Of a stretch of 64,000 nucleotides of DNA, positions 1 through 8,453 are shown piece after piece. A model generated the notes under the pieces. That model was not told where the DNA came from and ran no database searches. It saw only the letters and a list, made by a program, of their open reading frames with translations. Location: assembly GCF_026155325.1 (NCBI RefSeq), contig NZ_JAPFPW010000003.1, positions 62,001 through 126,000 on the forward strand, written 5' to 3'. The stretch's first letter is position 1; each line of letters opens with the position of its first letter. Made by a program: the position numbers and the translations under genes. This DNA comes from Desulfobotulus pelophilus. Its GTDB lineage: Bacteria > Desulfobacterota > Desulfobacteria > Desulfobacterales > ASO4-4.

Positions 1-322
1 TGTGCAGCCATTCGGTTGCGCTGGTGAGATATTTTTTCTTGAGAAAAGTGTCAATCCTGCGGGCTACCCGTGTTGGTGCGTCAATATTTTCCATCACTGC
101 GGCATGAAGGGATGCGGGACAAATGCGGCGAACATTGAATCCGGCTTTTTTCAGAAGATGATGATGGTCATCAATGGAAAGGCATGTCCCAACCAGAGGG
201 CATTTCATGGACTGGGGTATTTCCCAGAGGGAGGCAAAGTGCGCTCCTTTGGAGGTCCAGTTCTCTGCGGGGATGAAAGTTTCAAGGGCAGCGCGGGAAA
301 AGTTGGGCGGCATCGGTGTCAT
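1..322 (-). CDS. Conserved hypothetical protein, 3' end cut by window edge
   Basis: An open frame of 107 codons begins with ATG at 322-320 and runs off the left edge without a stop. An AGGAG Shine-Dalgarno lies six bases upstream of that ATG, and a second in-frame ATG follows three codons later. The visible part is soluble, with no signal peptide or membrane segment. It contains a short His-rich stretch (DDHHH near residue 52) and a basic segment near residues 85-98. I do not recognise a family and infer no function. The opposite-strand frame over the same bases has no ribosome binding site and looks like a shadow. Confidence 0.6.
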   Translation of the reverse strand, partial: MTPMPPNFSRAALETFIPAENWTSKGAHFASLWEIPQSMKCPLVGTCLSIDDHHHLLKKAGFNVRRICPASLHAAVMENIDAPTRVARRIDTFLKKKYLTSATEWLH

Positions 323-503
323 GGGGACTCCTGTGAGAGTTTTTAGTGTATTTTACATGGGCAATAAAGTTTGTGTCAACTAAAAAAATAAATATCAATA
401 AAAACATCGGGCGTAGATGTCCGTGACATCCGTTGTTTTATAGCTTACGGATTGGAGGATCGGGGGTAGTAAGACGTCAGGGTGTTTGTGCTATCTTATT
501 TTT

Positions 504-995
504 TCAAGGGGTTATGGTTGTTTCAATTGGTCGGGGACCCGGATAAAAGATGCTGATCCCGAAATCATCACCGGTGTTGAGGATTCCGTCGGCCCCATGG
601 CAGATAAGCTGAAAGCCTCTCCCGTCCGGGGTTCTTATGTAGGAGAGCCCATTTCCCCATCGGTCTATGGGCATTTGCTTCTGCATGTTGTGGGGAAATT
701 CTCTGGTAAGCCATGAACCCAGTTCTTCAGGAGGCGGGTAAAGACCTGTCTGGAGGTAGTGTTTTTCCAGTGCAAAGGCAATTTCCTGAATGTGGTTTCG
801 CGTAAGAATTTCACGCAGGGTATTGGTTATGCCATGGACAAGGATGTCTGCAGGAGCTGTCCATACCTGAAATAGAAGGAGGATGCCAGCCAGATAAAAA
901 AGAAACCGCAGGTGAGATTTTCTGAAAGGGGGAACGATCTTTCTCATTTCAATGGTATAGCAGCGGTTGTGGGATAATGCCAAGGGGAAATGCAT
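504..995 (-). CDS. GspG-like protein without a prepilin leader
   Basis: The C-terminal half resembles the globular domain of type II secretion major pseudopilins (GspG). It has a YPPPEELGSWL helix end, a P-x-D-x-W-G-N motif and a final GADGILNTGDD segment like the calcium-site loop of that family. The N-terminus lacks the G-F-T-L-I-E prepilin cleavage motif and instead has a basic stretch and one hydrophobic segment (about residues 29-45), so it is probably a membrane-anchored relative. No other secretion genes are nearby. The start is uncertain: ATG at 995 gives 163 residues and ATG at 947 gives 147, and neither has a clear Shine-Dalgarno. Confidence 0.6.
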   Translation of the reverse strand: MHFPLALSHNRCYTIEMRKIVPPFRKSHLRFLFYLAGILLLFQVWTAPADILVHGITNTLREILTRNHIQEIAFALEKHYLQTGLYPPPEELGSWLTREFPHNMQKQMPIDRWGNGLSYIRTPDGRGFQLICHGADGILNTGDDFGISIFYPGPRPIETTITP

Positions 996-1179
996 CAGGC
1001 GGTTGGCTCAATGGAGAACTCTCGTACCATCATTGATGCATTTTTTAATAAAGAAACTTTCCTGGTTTTTTTCTGGCTGCGTCTGTCTCAACAATTATGC
1101 ATAGAGGGGATTTCCATGGGAACTTTGCAGGACTCTGTGGTTAGTGGTCCATCACACGGAGGGTGGACGGGTAGAGCCG

Positions 1180-1204
1180 AACGCCCCGGAAAGGGGCGTT
1201 TTCG
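1180..1204 (+). terminator. Orphan hairpin with T tail on plus strand
   Basis: An 8-bp perfect stem (AACGCCCC at 1180-1187 pairs with GGGGCGTT at 1193-1200, loop of 5) runs into a TTTTC tract on the plus strand. That polarity suits a plus-strand transcript, yet no plus-strand coding gene precedes it. The regulator gene that ends at 1232 reads the other way, where the hairpin is followed by CGGCTC rather than a T run. It may end a small RNA or serve weakly in both directions. Confidence 0.45.
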
Positions 1205-1231
1205 GTGGCAGGTCAGGAGCTGTGTGGCCCG

Positions 1232-1987
1232 TCAGAAAGGAACCACAAGTATTTTTTCCGCATCTTCAATTCTGAGGATAAGGTGATATCCTTTAATTTT
1301 TATGGTAAGATTTTCGCTTTCCTTTTCGATGTTCTCCACTTCCACCACGTTGCCAGGACCGGCTTCAATGTCATTCAGATGGCGGAGTGCGGAAGGCCGT
1401 CCTTCAAGGCTGGAGAGAACACCTTTCTCACCGATCTTAAGTCTTGAGAGAGGGATGAGATTTTTTTCGGAATCCTGAATAAAGTCCTTTTTTTCTTTTA
1501 ACTCATTGACGCAGTTGGAAAGGCAGGTCTCACATCCACCGGCTTCCAGCCTTTCACAGTGGCGGCTGAAACCTTTGATCCAGTCTGCTCCTCCACGGGG
1601 ACAAATATCCACAAACTCCACAAATTGAATCAGCCGGTCCAAAATATTGGGAGAAATGGCATGCTCCATTTTGCAGGCAGCATCTTCGGCTTCGTCTATG
1701 GGAATAAGCAGGATTTTTGTAAAAAAGTCTTTGAGAGCCTCATGCCTGCGCACAACGTCCCTGGCCAGCTCTGCACCTTTGGCGGTAAGGGTAATGAGAT
1801 CGTAGGGTGCATAATTGATGTAGCCTTTTTCCGAAAGGGAACGAAGGGCACCGGTAACAGATGAGTTGTTGACATTCAAGCGCTGGGCAATATCTTTTGC
1901 GCGTGCCGCCTGTTTTTCCGCAACCACATGAAAGATGGTTTCAAGGTAATCTTCAAGACTTGCGCTTAACTTTTCAGATTCAGACAT
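1232..1987 (-). CDS. DtxR-family iron-dependent regulator with FeoA-like C-terminal domain
   Basis: This 251-residue metalloregulator should bind DNA when loaded with metal. Residues 5-75 form the winged helix-turn-helix, 76-145 the helical dimerisation and metal-binding region, and about 172-251 an SH3-like FeoA domain. The segment around residues 105-109 (C-K-M-E-H) matches the Cys-x-x-Glu-His ligands of iron-sensing DtxR/IdeR rather than the manganese sensor MntR. An unusual Cys cluster (C130, C144, C152, C155, C159) sits between the domains. I chose ATG at 1987, which has AGGA eight bases upstream. A longer frame would need a TTG and adds no recognisable domain. A candidate operator lies at 2092-2117. 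No iron transporter is adjacent. Confidence 0.88.
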   Translation of the reverse strand: MSESEKLSASLEDYLETIFHVVAEKQAARAKDIAQRLNVNNSSVTGALRSLSEKGYINYAPYDLITLTAKGAELARDVVRRHEALKDFFTKILLIPIDEAEDAACKMEHAISPNILDRLIQFVEFVDICPRGGADWIKGFSRHCERLEAGGCETCLSNCVNELKEKKDFIQDSEKNLIPLSRLKIGEKGVLSSLEGRPSALRHLNDIEAGPGNVVEVENIEKESENLTIKIKGYHLILRIEDAEKILVVPF

Positions 1988-2091
1988 AATATATTCCTGG
2001 GCTTGGATTTCGACGCGGACGCTGTTGGCCCTGGTATCCTGGAGAATTCGGGTGACGTATGAAGTAGCCGTTGAGAAATTCCCTTTTTCAG

Positions 2092-2117
2092 GGTAAGTAT
2101 CATCAACCATATCTACC
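2092..2117 (-). promoter_or_regulatory. Imperfect palindrome upstream of the DtxR-family gene
   Basis: On the minus strand GGTAGATAT is followed by an 8-base spacer and ATACTTACC. The half-sites match at seven of nine positions (GGTAnnTAT). It lies about 105-130 bases upstream of the regulator start and just downstream of a TTGACA hexamer (2143-2138) that could be a -35 element; no convincing -10 is seen. The size resembles DtxR-type operators, so autoregulation is plausible, but this is inference. Confidence 0.35.
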
Positions 2118-2200
2118 ATCTTCGGGTTTGGCTTTTTTGTCAAGCCTTAAAATGGTGAAAGGCGCAAGAAAATTTTAATGAGACGGGTGTTTTATCCTGC

Positions 2201-4783
2201 TTATGCGTTCTGCATGCGGATACTCCAGCTGGGTTCTCCTTCATAATCGGTGGTCTGTATTTCCGTGAAAATCATATTGCGGGCTTTTTCTTTAAGAGTC
2301 ATCTGAGATTTTCCGCCTGTGATACGGGTGCCTGAGGAGATGTTGCCCTTTACTTTCAGTATGGGTTTGGGCCGGTTGGTCTTGCTCCATTGGAGCAGTG
2401 CTTTATATTCATTCCGGACTTCCTCTATCTCGCCAACCAGTAGTTCCGCATTCCGCTGTGCCTTGAGTATGGTGTCCAGGGTCTGGTCCTGCTGGGCAAA
2501 AAGCTGACTTGTCTGTGTTTCTGCCTCTTCAATGGCCTGTCGGATATGAAGGAGGTGCTGGGAAATGGACGCCGCCTTGTCCCCGGCATGGGGAAGGGCG
2601 GCGGACAGTTTCTGAATGAGGTTCTGGTTTTTGTCCACTATCTGTGCTTTTTCCGCAATATGACGGTGAAGGTCTTCCTGACGTTTTTTCTCTCCCTGTA
2701 TGGTTTTCTGCGTTTTTTCGAGATCTTTTTTCAGCTCTTCAGTTCTGGACCGGAGTCTTGTGATTTCGCTTTGCACATAAAAATCAACACCAATAAAAAT
2801 ATGGGAAGGCGCCGCTACTTCTGTGCCTACTTCATAAATCTCTATCCCTCCCCTGGCGGCTGCTTCACTGGCGATAAGCTTGCCCTTGGGAAGGACCACC
2901 CGGCTACTACTGCGGACAACGGAGGTTATGATTTCTTTTTCCACAAGGATATCACCAAAAGCTATAATTTCTGAGTCCACCACAAATTTGGCCTGCACCA
3001 TGCCGCCAGCCCTGATTCTGGAGCCAATAATGCCTCCATTGATCACGAGGTCGCCTTCCACTTGCACATCTGCATCGTTGATTCCGGTAGCGGAGGCTGA
3101 TGAAGCCTTCACCTGAAAGCCCGGCTGAACACTTCCTTTGATACGGATGGCTCCGTTAAAGGAAACATGGCCGGTTTTGAGGTCCACGTCTCCGTCAATG
3201 GACATTTCCGGGAAAACGGAAATCTTGCCTCCCAGAGTGCTATGGGGCTGACCATCGATAAGGGCATGGGTGCTCTGGCCGTCAAGGCTGAGCTCCACAC
3301 CATTCCCCGCCCTGATTTCCACGTCTGTGGGCTCCCGCGGGGGAGCCTCCTCTCCCGTGACCTTGACACCGGGTTTGCCGTTTACCGGTGGTATTCTTTG
3401 GCCGAGGTGGCTTCCCTTTTGGACAAAAGGAACTTCGCCCCGGTCAAAATAGTCGATGTTGCCTTCCTCATCAATCTTACCGGCTTTCAGATAGTCCGGG
3501 TCAAAGCCGTAGCGGATGTGACCGTCAATGGGTTCTTTCGGAGGGTGTCCTTTGGCCGCTTCAAAAGGTTCTGTCCGAAGGTGGGGGGTTTCCAGCCAGC
3601 TTCGCAGCTCGTTGTCCGGCCGGAGGCCAAACACAACCCCTGCATTCATAAGTGCTTCCTTTAGATCACGGAGTGTGAGCGTTTCCCTGATTTCTGGAGC
3701 AGGGAGGATATGGGCGCTGAGTTCGTCTTCGCTGATGGAGACGGCAATTTCTGTTTCCTTGGGTGCAGCGGCTGATTTTTTCTGAGCGGACTGGAGTGCA
3801 GGCTCCAATGTTGGTGGCACGCGTTTCTGTTCCCGCAGGATATACACCATCTGTTCGTGGGTAAGGATGCTGTTTTCGACGAGAATGTTGCCTAACAGTT
3901 TGATGGTCCGGTTTCGTTTGAATTTTGCCAGCTGGGTGTCCAGAGCTCTGACAATGTCGGCTTCGGAACAAAAGCTGTGAATCTGGCAGAGGCGTCCGAA
4001 TATCTGGTCCATCTGCCGGGTTTCATGGAAAAGTCGTGTGGCATGAAGCAGGCTGATCTCTTTGCGGTTGATGAACTCAAGATCCGTGAGAATTTGGCTG
4101 AGATTGCGGGGCTGGGGGTGCTTCTGGTCCGCAGACCATTGGGCAATGGCCGCCTGTAGCTGGTCGGTAGTGATAAAGCGATACTGCAGGGCCATGCGGG
4201 CAATGGCCATTTCCTCCGGTGGAATTTTTCTGGAACCCGCCGTGATTTCACGTTTTCTATCCTGATCATTCCAGGCCTGAGCAAGGGAAGGTCGTGCTTT
4301 TTCTTCATGGGTGAGGGCGGAGAGTGGGGGGGCAACGGCCCGCATCCGGGAAAGGATCCTGTCTCTTTTTTCTGCGGTGAGCATATTCTGCTGTATGAGA
4401 ATATCACTTACCGGAACGAGGTTGCCGTCTTTGTAGGCATCAGCCTGGGCAGTCAGTACCATTTCACAGGTGTTTTGATCCAGAAGGCCTTCTTTGTGTG
4501 CCGTGTTGCAGAACTGGCGGTCCAGAAAGCGCAGGGTGCTGGCCAGAAGTTTTTCCATGGAAGCGGGGGAAATATATCCCCGTTCCAGCAGAATTTCTTC
4601 AAGGGTGACAGGAGTGGGGGCGGAGTGATTCCGCTGCTGCATTTCCGCGATGGCCTGCTGGAGAACTTCTTTTGAGATGAGGTCATTTTCCACAGCAAGT
4701 TTACCCATAACCGGATAGGCAAGATCCCGGTGCAGATGGGCAATTTCCTGTAATTTGGCGGCTTCTGTGGATGGCTGTTGCAT
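2201..4783 (-). CDS. FapA/DUF342-family protein with N-terminal MshEN-like repeats
   Basis: This is an 860-residue cytosolic protein. The N-terminal 330 residues contain about five helical repeats resembling the MshEN/GspE-N signature (for example MGKLAVENDLI and LGNILVENSIL, each followed by a Leu-rich helix ending in Gln). MshEN domains are known c-di-GMP binders. Residues from about 420 to 690 match DUF342 (FapA), a beta-helical domain rich in short Gly turns. A coiled coil of Lys/Glu/Gln-rich sequence (about 690-800) and a short C-terminal beta region follow. The start at 4783 has GGGAGG seven bases upstream. It is divergent from ptsP across 164 bp. Its function is unknown; a link to envelope or flagellar assembly is only by family. 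Confidence 0.8.
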   Translation of the reverse strand: MQQPSTEAAKLQEIAHLHRDLAYPVMGKLAVENDLISKEVLQQAIAEMQQRNHSAPTPVTLEEILLERGYISPASMEKLLASTLRFLDRQFCNTAHKEGLLDQNTCEMVLTAQADAYKDGNLVPVSDILIQQNMLTAEKRDRILSRMRAVAPPLSALTHEEKARPSLAQAWNDQDRKREITAGSRKIPPEEMAIARMALQYRFITTDQLQAAIAQWSADQKHPQPRNLSQILTDLEFINRKEISLLHATRLFHETRQMDQIFGRLCQIHSFCSEADIVRALDTQLAKFKRNRTIKLLGNILVENSILTHEQMVYILREQKRVPPTLEPALQSAQKKSAAAPKETEIAVSISEDELSAHILPAPEIRETLTLRDLKEALMNAGVVFGLRPDNELRSWLETPHLRTEPFEAAKGHPPKEPIDGHIRYGFDPDYLKAGKIDEEGNIDYFDRGEVPFVQKGSHLGQRIPPVNGKPGVKVTGEEAPPREPTDVEIRAGNGVELSLDGQSTHALIDGQPHSTLGGKISVFPEMSIDGDVDLKTGHVSFNGAIRIKGSVQPGFQVKASSASATGINDADVQVEGDLVINGGIIGSRIRAGGMVQAKFVVDSEIIAFGDILVEKEIITSVVRSSSRVVLPKGKLIASEAAARGGIEIYEVGTEVAAPSHIFIGVDFYVQSEITRLRSRTEELKKDLEKTQKTIQGEKKRQEDLHRHIAEKAQIVDKNQNLIQKLSAALPHAGDKAASISQHLLHIRQAIEEAETQTSQLFAQQDQTLDTILKAQRNAELLVGEIEEVRNEYKALLQWSKTNRPKPILKVKGNISSGTRITGGKSQMTLKEKARNMIFTEIQTTDYEGEPSWSIRMQNA

Positions 4784-4947
4784 GAAAGGCCTCCCGGAAA
4801 CGGAAATTTTTGGAAACATCATGGACGTATAGTTATTTTAAGCATACTTTTAAAAGAATAAAAAGTTTTGTATTTTTTGGAAGACGGGAGAAATTTTTTA
4901 CGCAGAATGCTCCTTTTGGTAACTTTTTTGTAAAGGATGCGGATTGT

Positions 4948-7233
4948 ATGCAGACAGGGTATGCGGATCATCTGAATCTTTTGTGTGATATGGGTGAGCT
5001 GATCAGTGTCCTGAGGGATTCTGACGATATCCATATGTTCCTTGATCAGACGGTGGCACTGGTTGCCCGCCATCTGAAAGCGCAGGTCTGTTCCATTTAT
5101 CTCTACGATGAATCCGCAGAGCGCCTGGTTCTTCGTGCAACCATGGGGCTTAGGGCGGAAGCTGTTGGTGTGGTTTCCATGGCTGCGGGAGAGGGGCTTG
5201 TGGGCAGGGTTTTTGATTCATTGCAACCCCTCTGTACGGGTGAATGTCGTATCCATCCGGATTATTTGTATTTTTCAGAAGCTGGAGAAGATCAGCTTCT
5301 CTCTTTTCTGGCCGTACCCATTCACAGGGGGGCCGTGCGTATCGGTGTGCTTGTTGTACAGCATGAACAGGCGGACAGCTTTGGGGATATGGATGTGCGG
5401 GCCCTTCGTGCGACAGCTTCTCAGCTGGGCAGTGCCCTTGAGAATGCGCGTCTTTTGCTGTCCCTTGGGGGCGGGGCTGAGGGATCTGCTGGCTTGTTCC
5501 AGGCCCGTACGCCTTCCCTTTCCCTGGTGCGAGGGAAGGCCGCCTCACCGGGCTGTGCCATGGGGCCTGCGCTGATCCTGGGTATGCATCGCTGTGATAT
5601 TCTACGGGATGAGGCAGAGCCGGAAAGATCCGGAGGAATGGCTTGTTTTCATGCAGCCCTTGATAAAACTCTGGCAGAGCTCAATGCGTTGCAGGAGCGT
5701 TTTGCCCGCAGACTTCCGGAAAGTGCTTCGCTGATTTTCACGGCGCATTTCATGATGCTGAAAGATCCTTCCTTCCGGCGGCGGATTGAAGAAAAGATCA
5801 ATCTTGGCCTGTCTCCCATGGCCGCTGTCAGAGCGGCAGCCGGGCATTACATCGCCATTTTTGCGTCGTCGTCCCATGCCTATATACGGGAGAAGGTTTC
5901 GGATATAGAGGATCTTGCCTGCAGGCTTCTGAGAAACCTGAAACCCGGTGAAGGGAAAGATGCCGAAGGGGTGAAAAATGGGGGGATTGCCCTGGCAGGC
6001 GAACTGTTCCCTTCGGATGTACTGAAGCTTGTGAGTGAGGATGTGACCGGTATAGTTCTTGTCTCCGGCGGCCTGACCTCCCATGTGGCAATTCTGTGCA
6101 GGTCACTGCAGATTCCTCTGGTGATAGTAGAGGAATCTGGCGTACTGCGGATTCCGGAAGGAACGCCTCTCCTGGTGGATGGTGCCGCAGGTAACCTGTA
6201 TGTGCGGCCGGATGACAGCATACGGGAACCCTTTGTCCGGACTCAGGCAGCCTGGTCAGCTGCGGAGTCTTTCACCGGAACCATGAGTGAGAGCACATGG
6301 TCCAGGGATGGTGGCAGGGTCCGGCTTTTTGCCAATATCAATCTCCTGTCCGAAGTTCCCCTGGCGATCCGTAGCAGGGCGGAGGGAATTGGCCTTTATC
6401 GCAGTGAGTTTCCTTTTCTCATACGTTCGGCCTTTCCTACGGAGACGGAGCAGTATCAGGTTTACCGAAGGCTTTTTGCGGCAATGCCGGACCGTGTGGT
6501 CACCATAAGGACACTGGATGCCGGTGGAGAAAAGGTGCTTTCCCATGTGGACAGTGCGGGAGAGAGTAACCCTGAGCTGGGGCTTCGGTCCATTCGTTTT
6601 TCTCTTTTGCACAGGGATGTCTTTGAGGCTCAGATCCGGGCCATTCTGAGGGCAGCAGAAGGTTCCGTATGTCCAAGGATTATGTTTCCCATGATTTCCA
6701 GTCTGGATGAATTCCGGGAAGCCCGCTCCATTGTTTATGATTGCATGACAGCCCTGGAAAAAGAGGGTATATCTTACCATTCAGCACCTCAGATTGGAAT
6801 GATGGTGGAGCTTCCAGCTGCTCTCGAGCTGATTGAGGATTTTGCAGAAGAAGCGGATTTCTTCTCCATTGGTACCAATGACCTTGTTCAGTATATGCTG
6901 GCCGTAGACCGGAGTAATCCCAGGGTGGCTCATTATTATCAGCCCTGGCATCCTTCGGTGCTGAGGGCTTTGGCCCGTATAGGAAAAGCTGGCAGGGCGG
7001 CAGGTGTGGATGTTTCCGTATGCGGGGAGATGGCACATGAACCGGCGCTGATTCCTTTCCTGCTGGGGGTAGGAATCCGTACCTTGAGTCTGGATCCACA
7101 GTTCATGCCAGCCGTGCAGCAGCAGATTCAGACCATGGATCTGCGGGAAGCGGAAGAGCATGCCAGAGAGCTGCTTGGCATGTCTTCCATTGCTTCCGTG
7201 GCCTCATACATCGGGGTGGAGAAACGCGCATGA
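4948..7233 (+). CDS. ptsP: PtsP: GAF-domain phosphoenolpyruvate-protein phosphotransferase (EI-Ntr)
   Basis: This 761-residue enzyme autophosphorylates on histidine with PEP and passes the phosphate to an NPr/HPr protein in the nitrogen-type phosphotransferase system. Residues about 15-165 form a GAF domain that in relatives senses glutamine or 2-oxoglutarate. The swivelling phosphohistidine domain carries GGLTSHVAI with the acceptor at His379. The C-terminal TIM barrel (about 450-745) has the PEP-binding GLYRSEF and GTNDL motifs. ATG at 4948 was chosen because AGGA precedes it and the length equals typical PtsP; an upstream TTG frame would add 46 unrelated residues. No HPr or EIIA gene is adjacent. 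Confidence 0.92.
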   Translation: MQTGYADHLNLLCDMGELISVLRDSDDIHMFLDQTVALVARHLKAQVCSIYLYDESAERLVLRATMGLRAEAVGVVSMAAGEGLVGRVFDSLQPLCTGECRIHPDYLYFSEAGEDQLLSFLAVPIHRGAVRIGVLVVQHEQADSFGDMDVRALRATASQLGSALENARLLLSLGGGAEGSAGLFQARTPSLSLVRGKAASPGCAMGPALILGMHRCDILRDEAEPERSGGMACFHAALDKTLAELNALQERFARRLPESASLIFTAHFMMLKDPSFRRRIEEKINLGLSPMAAVRAAAGHYIAIFASSSHAYIREKVSDIEDLACRLLRNLKPGEGKDAEGVKNGGIALAGELFPSDVLKLVSEDVTGIVLVSGGLTSHVAILCRSLQIPLVIVEESGVLRIPEGTPLLVDGAAGNLYVRPDDSIREPFVRTQAAWSAAESFTGTMSESTWSRDGGRVRLFANINLLSEVPLAIRSRAEGIGLYRSEFPFLIRSAFPTETEQYQVYRRLFAAMPDRVVTIRTLDAGGEKVLSHVDSAGESNPELGLRSIRFSLLHRDVFEAQIRAILRAAEGSVCPRIMFPMISSLDEFREARSIVYDCMTALEKEGISYHSAPQIGMMVELPAALELIEDFAEEADFFSIGTNDLVQYMLAVDRSNPRVAHYYQPWHPSVLRALARIGKAGRAAGVDVSVCGEMAHEPALIPFLLGVGIRTLSLDPQFMPAVQQQIQTMDLREAEEHARELLGMSSIASVASYIGVEKRA

Positions 7234-7330
7234 CCAATCATGCACTGCCATGGTTTATGGGGCCCGCAAGACTTGTGAAAAAACAGTATTCAATGAAGCA
7301 GGATAGCGGCAGGCTCTTTGCCGTTTTGTA

Positions 7331-8077
7331 TCAGAATCCATGGCTGGCAATGATTTCCCGGATTCGCCCGGAGTCTTTCAGCTGCTGGAGCCCGAGATTG
7401 AAAGCCTGCATACGCTCGTTTGCATTGCGGGCGTTTTTGGGAATGCAGACATAGAGATCCTTGATTTCCAGCGGGGGGGTGATAACCGTCACGTCTTTCA
7501 TCCGTTCTGGCATCTGGGTACGGAGAATGTAGAGGCCCACATACTGGTCTGTAACAATGAGGTCTACGCTTCCAGAGAGCAGCTTTTGAATATTGTCGAT
7601 GTCTCTCATGGATTCTACTTTGGTCAGATAATGGGCAGCATCAAACTCCGGGGTGTTGACATAGCCGCGGACAACACCGATTTTGTAAGGTTTCAGGTCC
7701 TGCAGATTTTTATAGGCGATGTGGTCTGTGGCTCTTTTAAAAAAGGCGAGAGGGCCTCCGGGTATGGGATCGGAAAGAAGAAAGTTTTCTTCCAGTTTGG
7801 CATCATAGTATTCAGGAAAATAAAAATCATAGCGTCCTGAACCGGCAAGGGCCACGACCCATGTCCAGGCCATGAATTCAATGTCCAGAGTATACCCTCC
7901 ACCGGCAGCGAATGCTTCCCGTACAATTTGGGCAACATATCCTTCTTCCGGAAGACTGACGCCGATATAGGGTTCCCAGTTGAGGGTAGCTCCTAAAAGC
8001 GGTTTTTCTGTATCTGCATGTACCGTAAGGGCGGTTATGAAAAAGAGTAGAAAGAATAGTTTTGTCAGGATTTTCAT
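7331..8077 (-). CDS. Periplasmic solute-binding protein, family 3
   Basis: This is a 248-residue exported protein. Residues 1-21 form a classic signal peptide ending in VHA, followed by the two-lobed SBP_bac_3 fold: NWEPYIG near the mature N-terminus, the hinge-crossing GVVRGYVNT and a final basic helix (LKDSGRIREIIASHGF). Such proteins bind amino acids or other polar solutes for ABC transporters, or act as sensory modules. No permease or ATPase gene is nearby, so the partner is unknown. The start has AGGAG seven bases upstream. The next gene is a second, clearly diverged member of the same family on the same strand. Confidence 0.85.
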   Translation of the reverse strand: MKILTKLFFLLFFITALTVHADTEKPLLGATLNWEPYIGVSLPEEGYVAQIVREAFAAGGGYTLDIEFMAWTWVVALAGSGRYDFYFPEYYDAKLEENFLLSDPIPGGPLAFFKRATDHIAYKNLQDLKPYKIGVVRGYVNTPEFDAAHYLTKVESMRDIDNIQKLLSGSVDLIVTDQYVGLYILRTQMPERMKDVTVITPPLEIKDLYVCIPKNARNANERMQAFNLGLQQLKDSGRIREIIASHGF

Positions 8078-8453
8078 AGGGGCTCCTCGTCTGGCATAGT
8101 GCCTCTGGGCTTTATGGTTGTCGGTTAACCGGTGGTGGATCCGGGTAACAACGGATTACAGAGCAAGGCGGTTGATGCGTTACGGAAGTTTACGTTTCAT
8201 TTTATTCACTTCGCCTGCCCCTTCGCTACCATATCGCCTGTCCGTTCCTTAGCTGCCACAGCATTTTCCATGCGTTGAGAGTTACGGCTCCGGTGATTCC
8301 TGTCGCAGCACCGATGAAACAATGCGTGTATGCGCAGGAATCTGACCTTCCTTTTTTTCCATGGAATGTTCTCTTGCTGTCCGATAAGAGAACTTCTGCG
8401 TAAGATTGCCAGTTCCCGCAGCCTGCCATTGGCTGCGGGTTACCTGGATTCCG
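8078..8453. other. Gap between two solute-binding protein genes
   Basis: This 376-base stretch has no convincing coding frame on either strand. It contains one strong inverted repeat (8415-8439, listed separately) close to the stop of the upstream gene. I see no clear promoter, tRNA or repeat. Confidence 0.5.
8415..8439 (-). terminator. GC-rich hairpin after second solute-binding protein gene
   Basis: A perfect 9-bp stem (CCCGCAGCC at 8415-8423 with GGCTGCGGG at 8431-8439, loop of 7) lies 15 bases past the stop codon at 8454. No T tract follows on the minus strand, so it may be a weak or factor-assisted terminator or an RNA-stabilising stem. Confidence 0.45.

Noticed and set aside
7230-7454. 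Short plus-strand frame after ptsP
   Set aside because: Overlaps the 3' end of the solute-binding protein gene by over 120 bases and has no recognisable product.
8226-8429. 67-codon minus-strand frame between the two binding-protein genes
   Set aside because: No ribosome site, no recognisable motif, and it includes the hairpin at 8415-8439.
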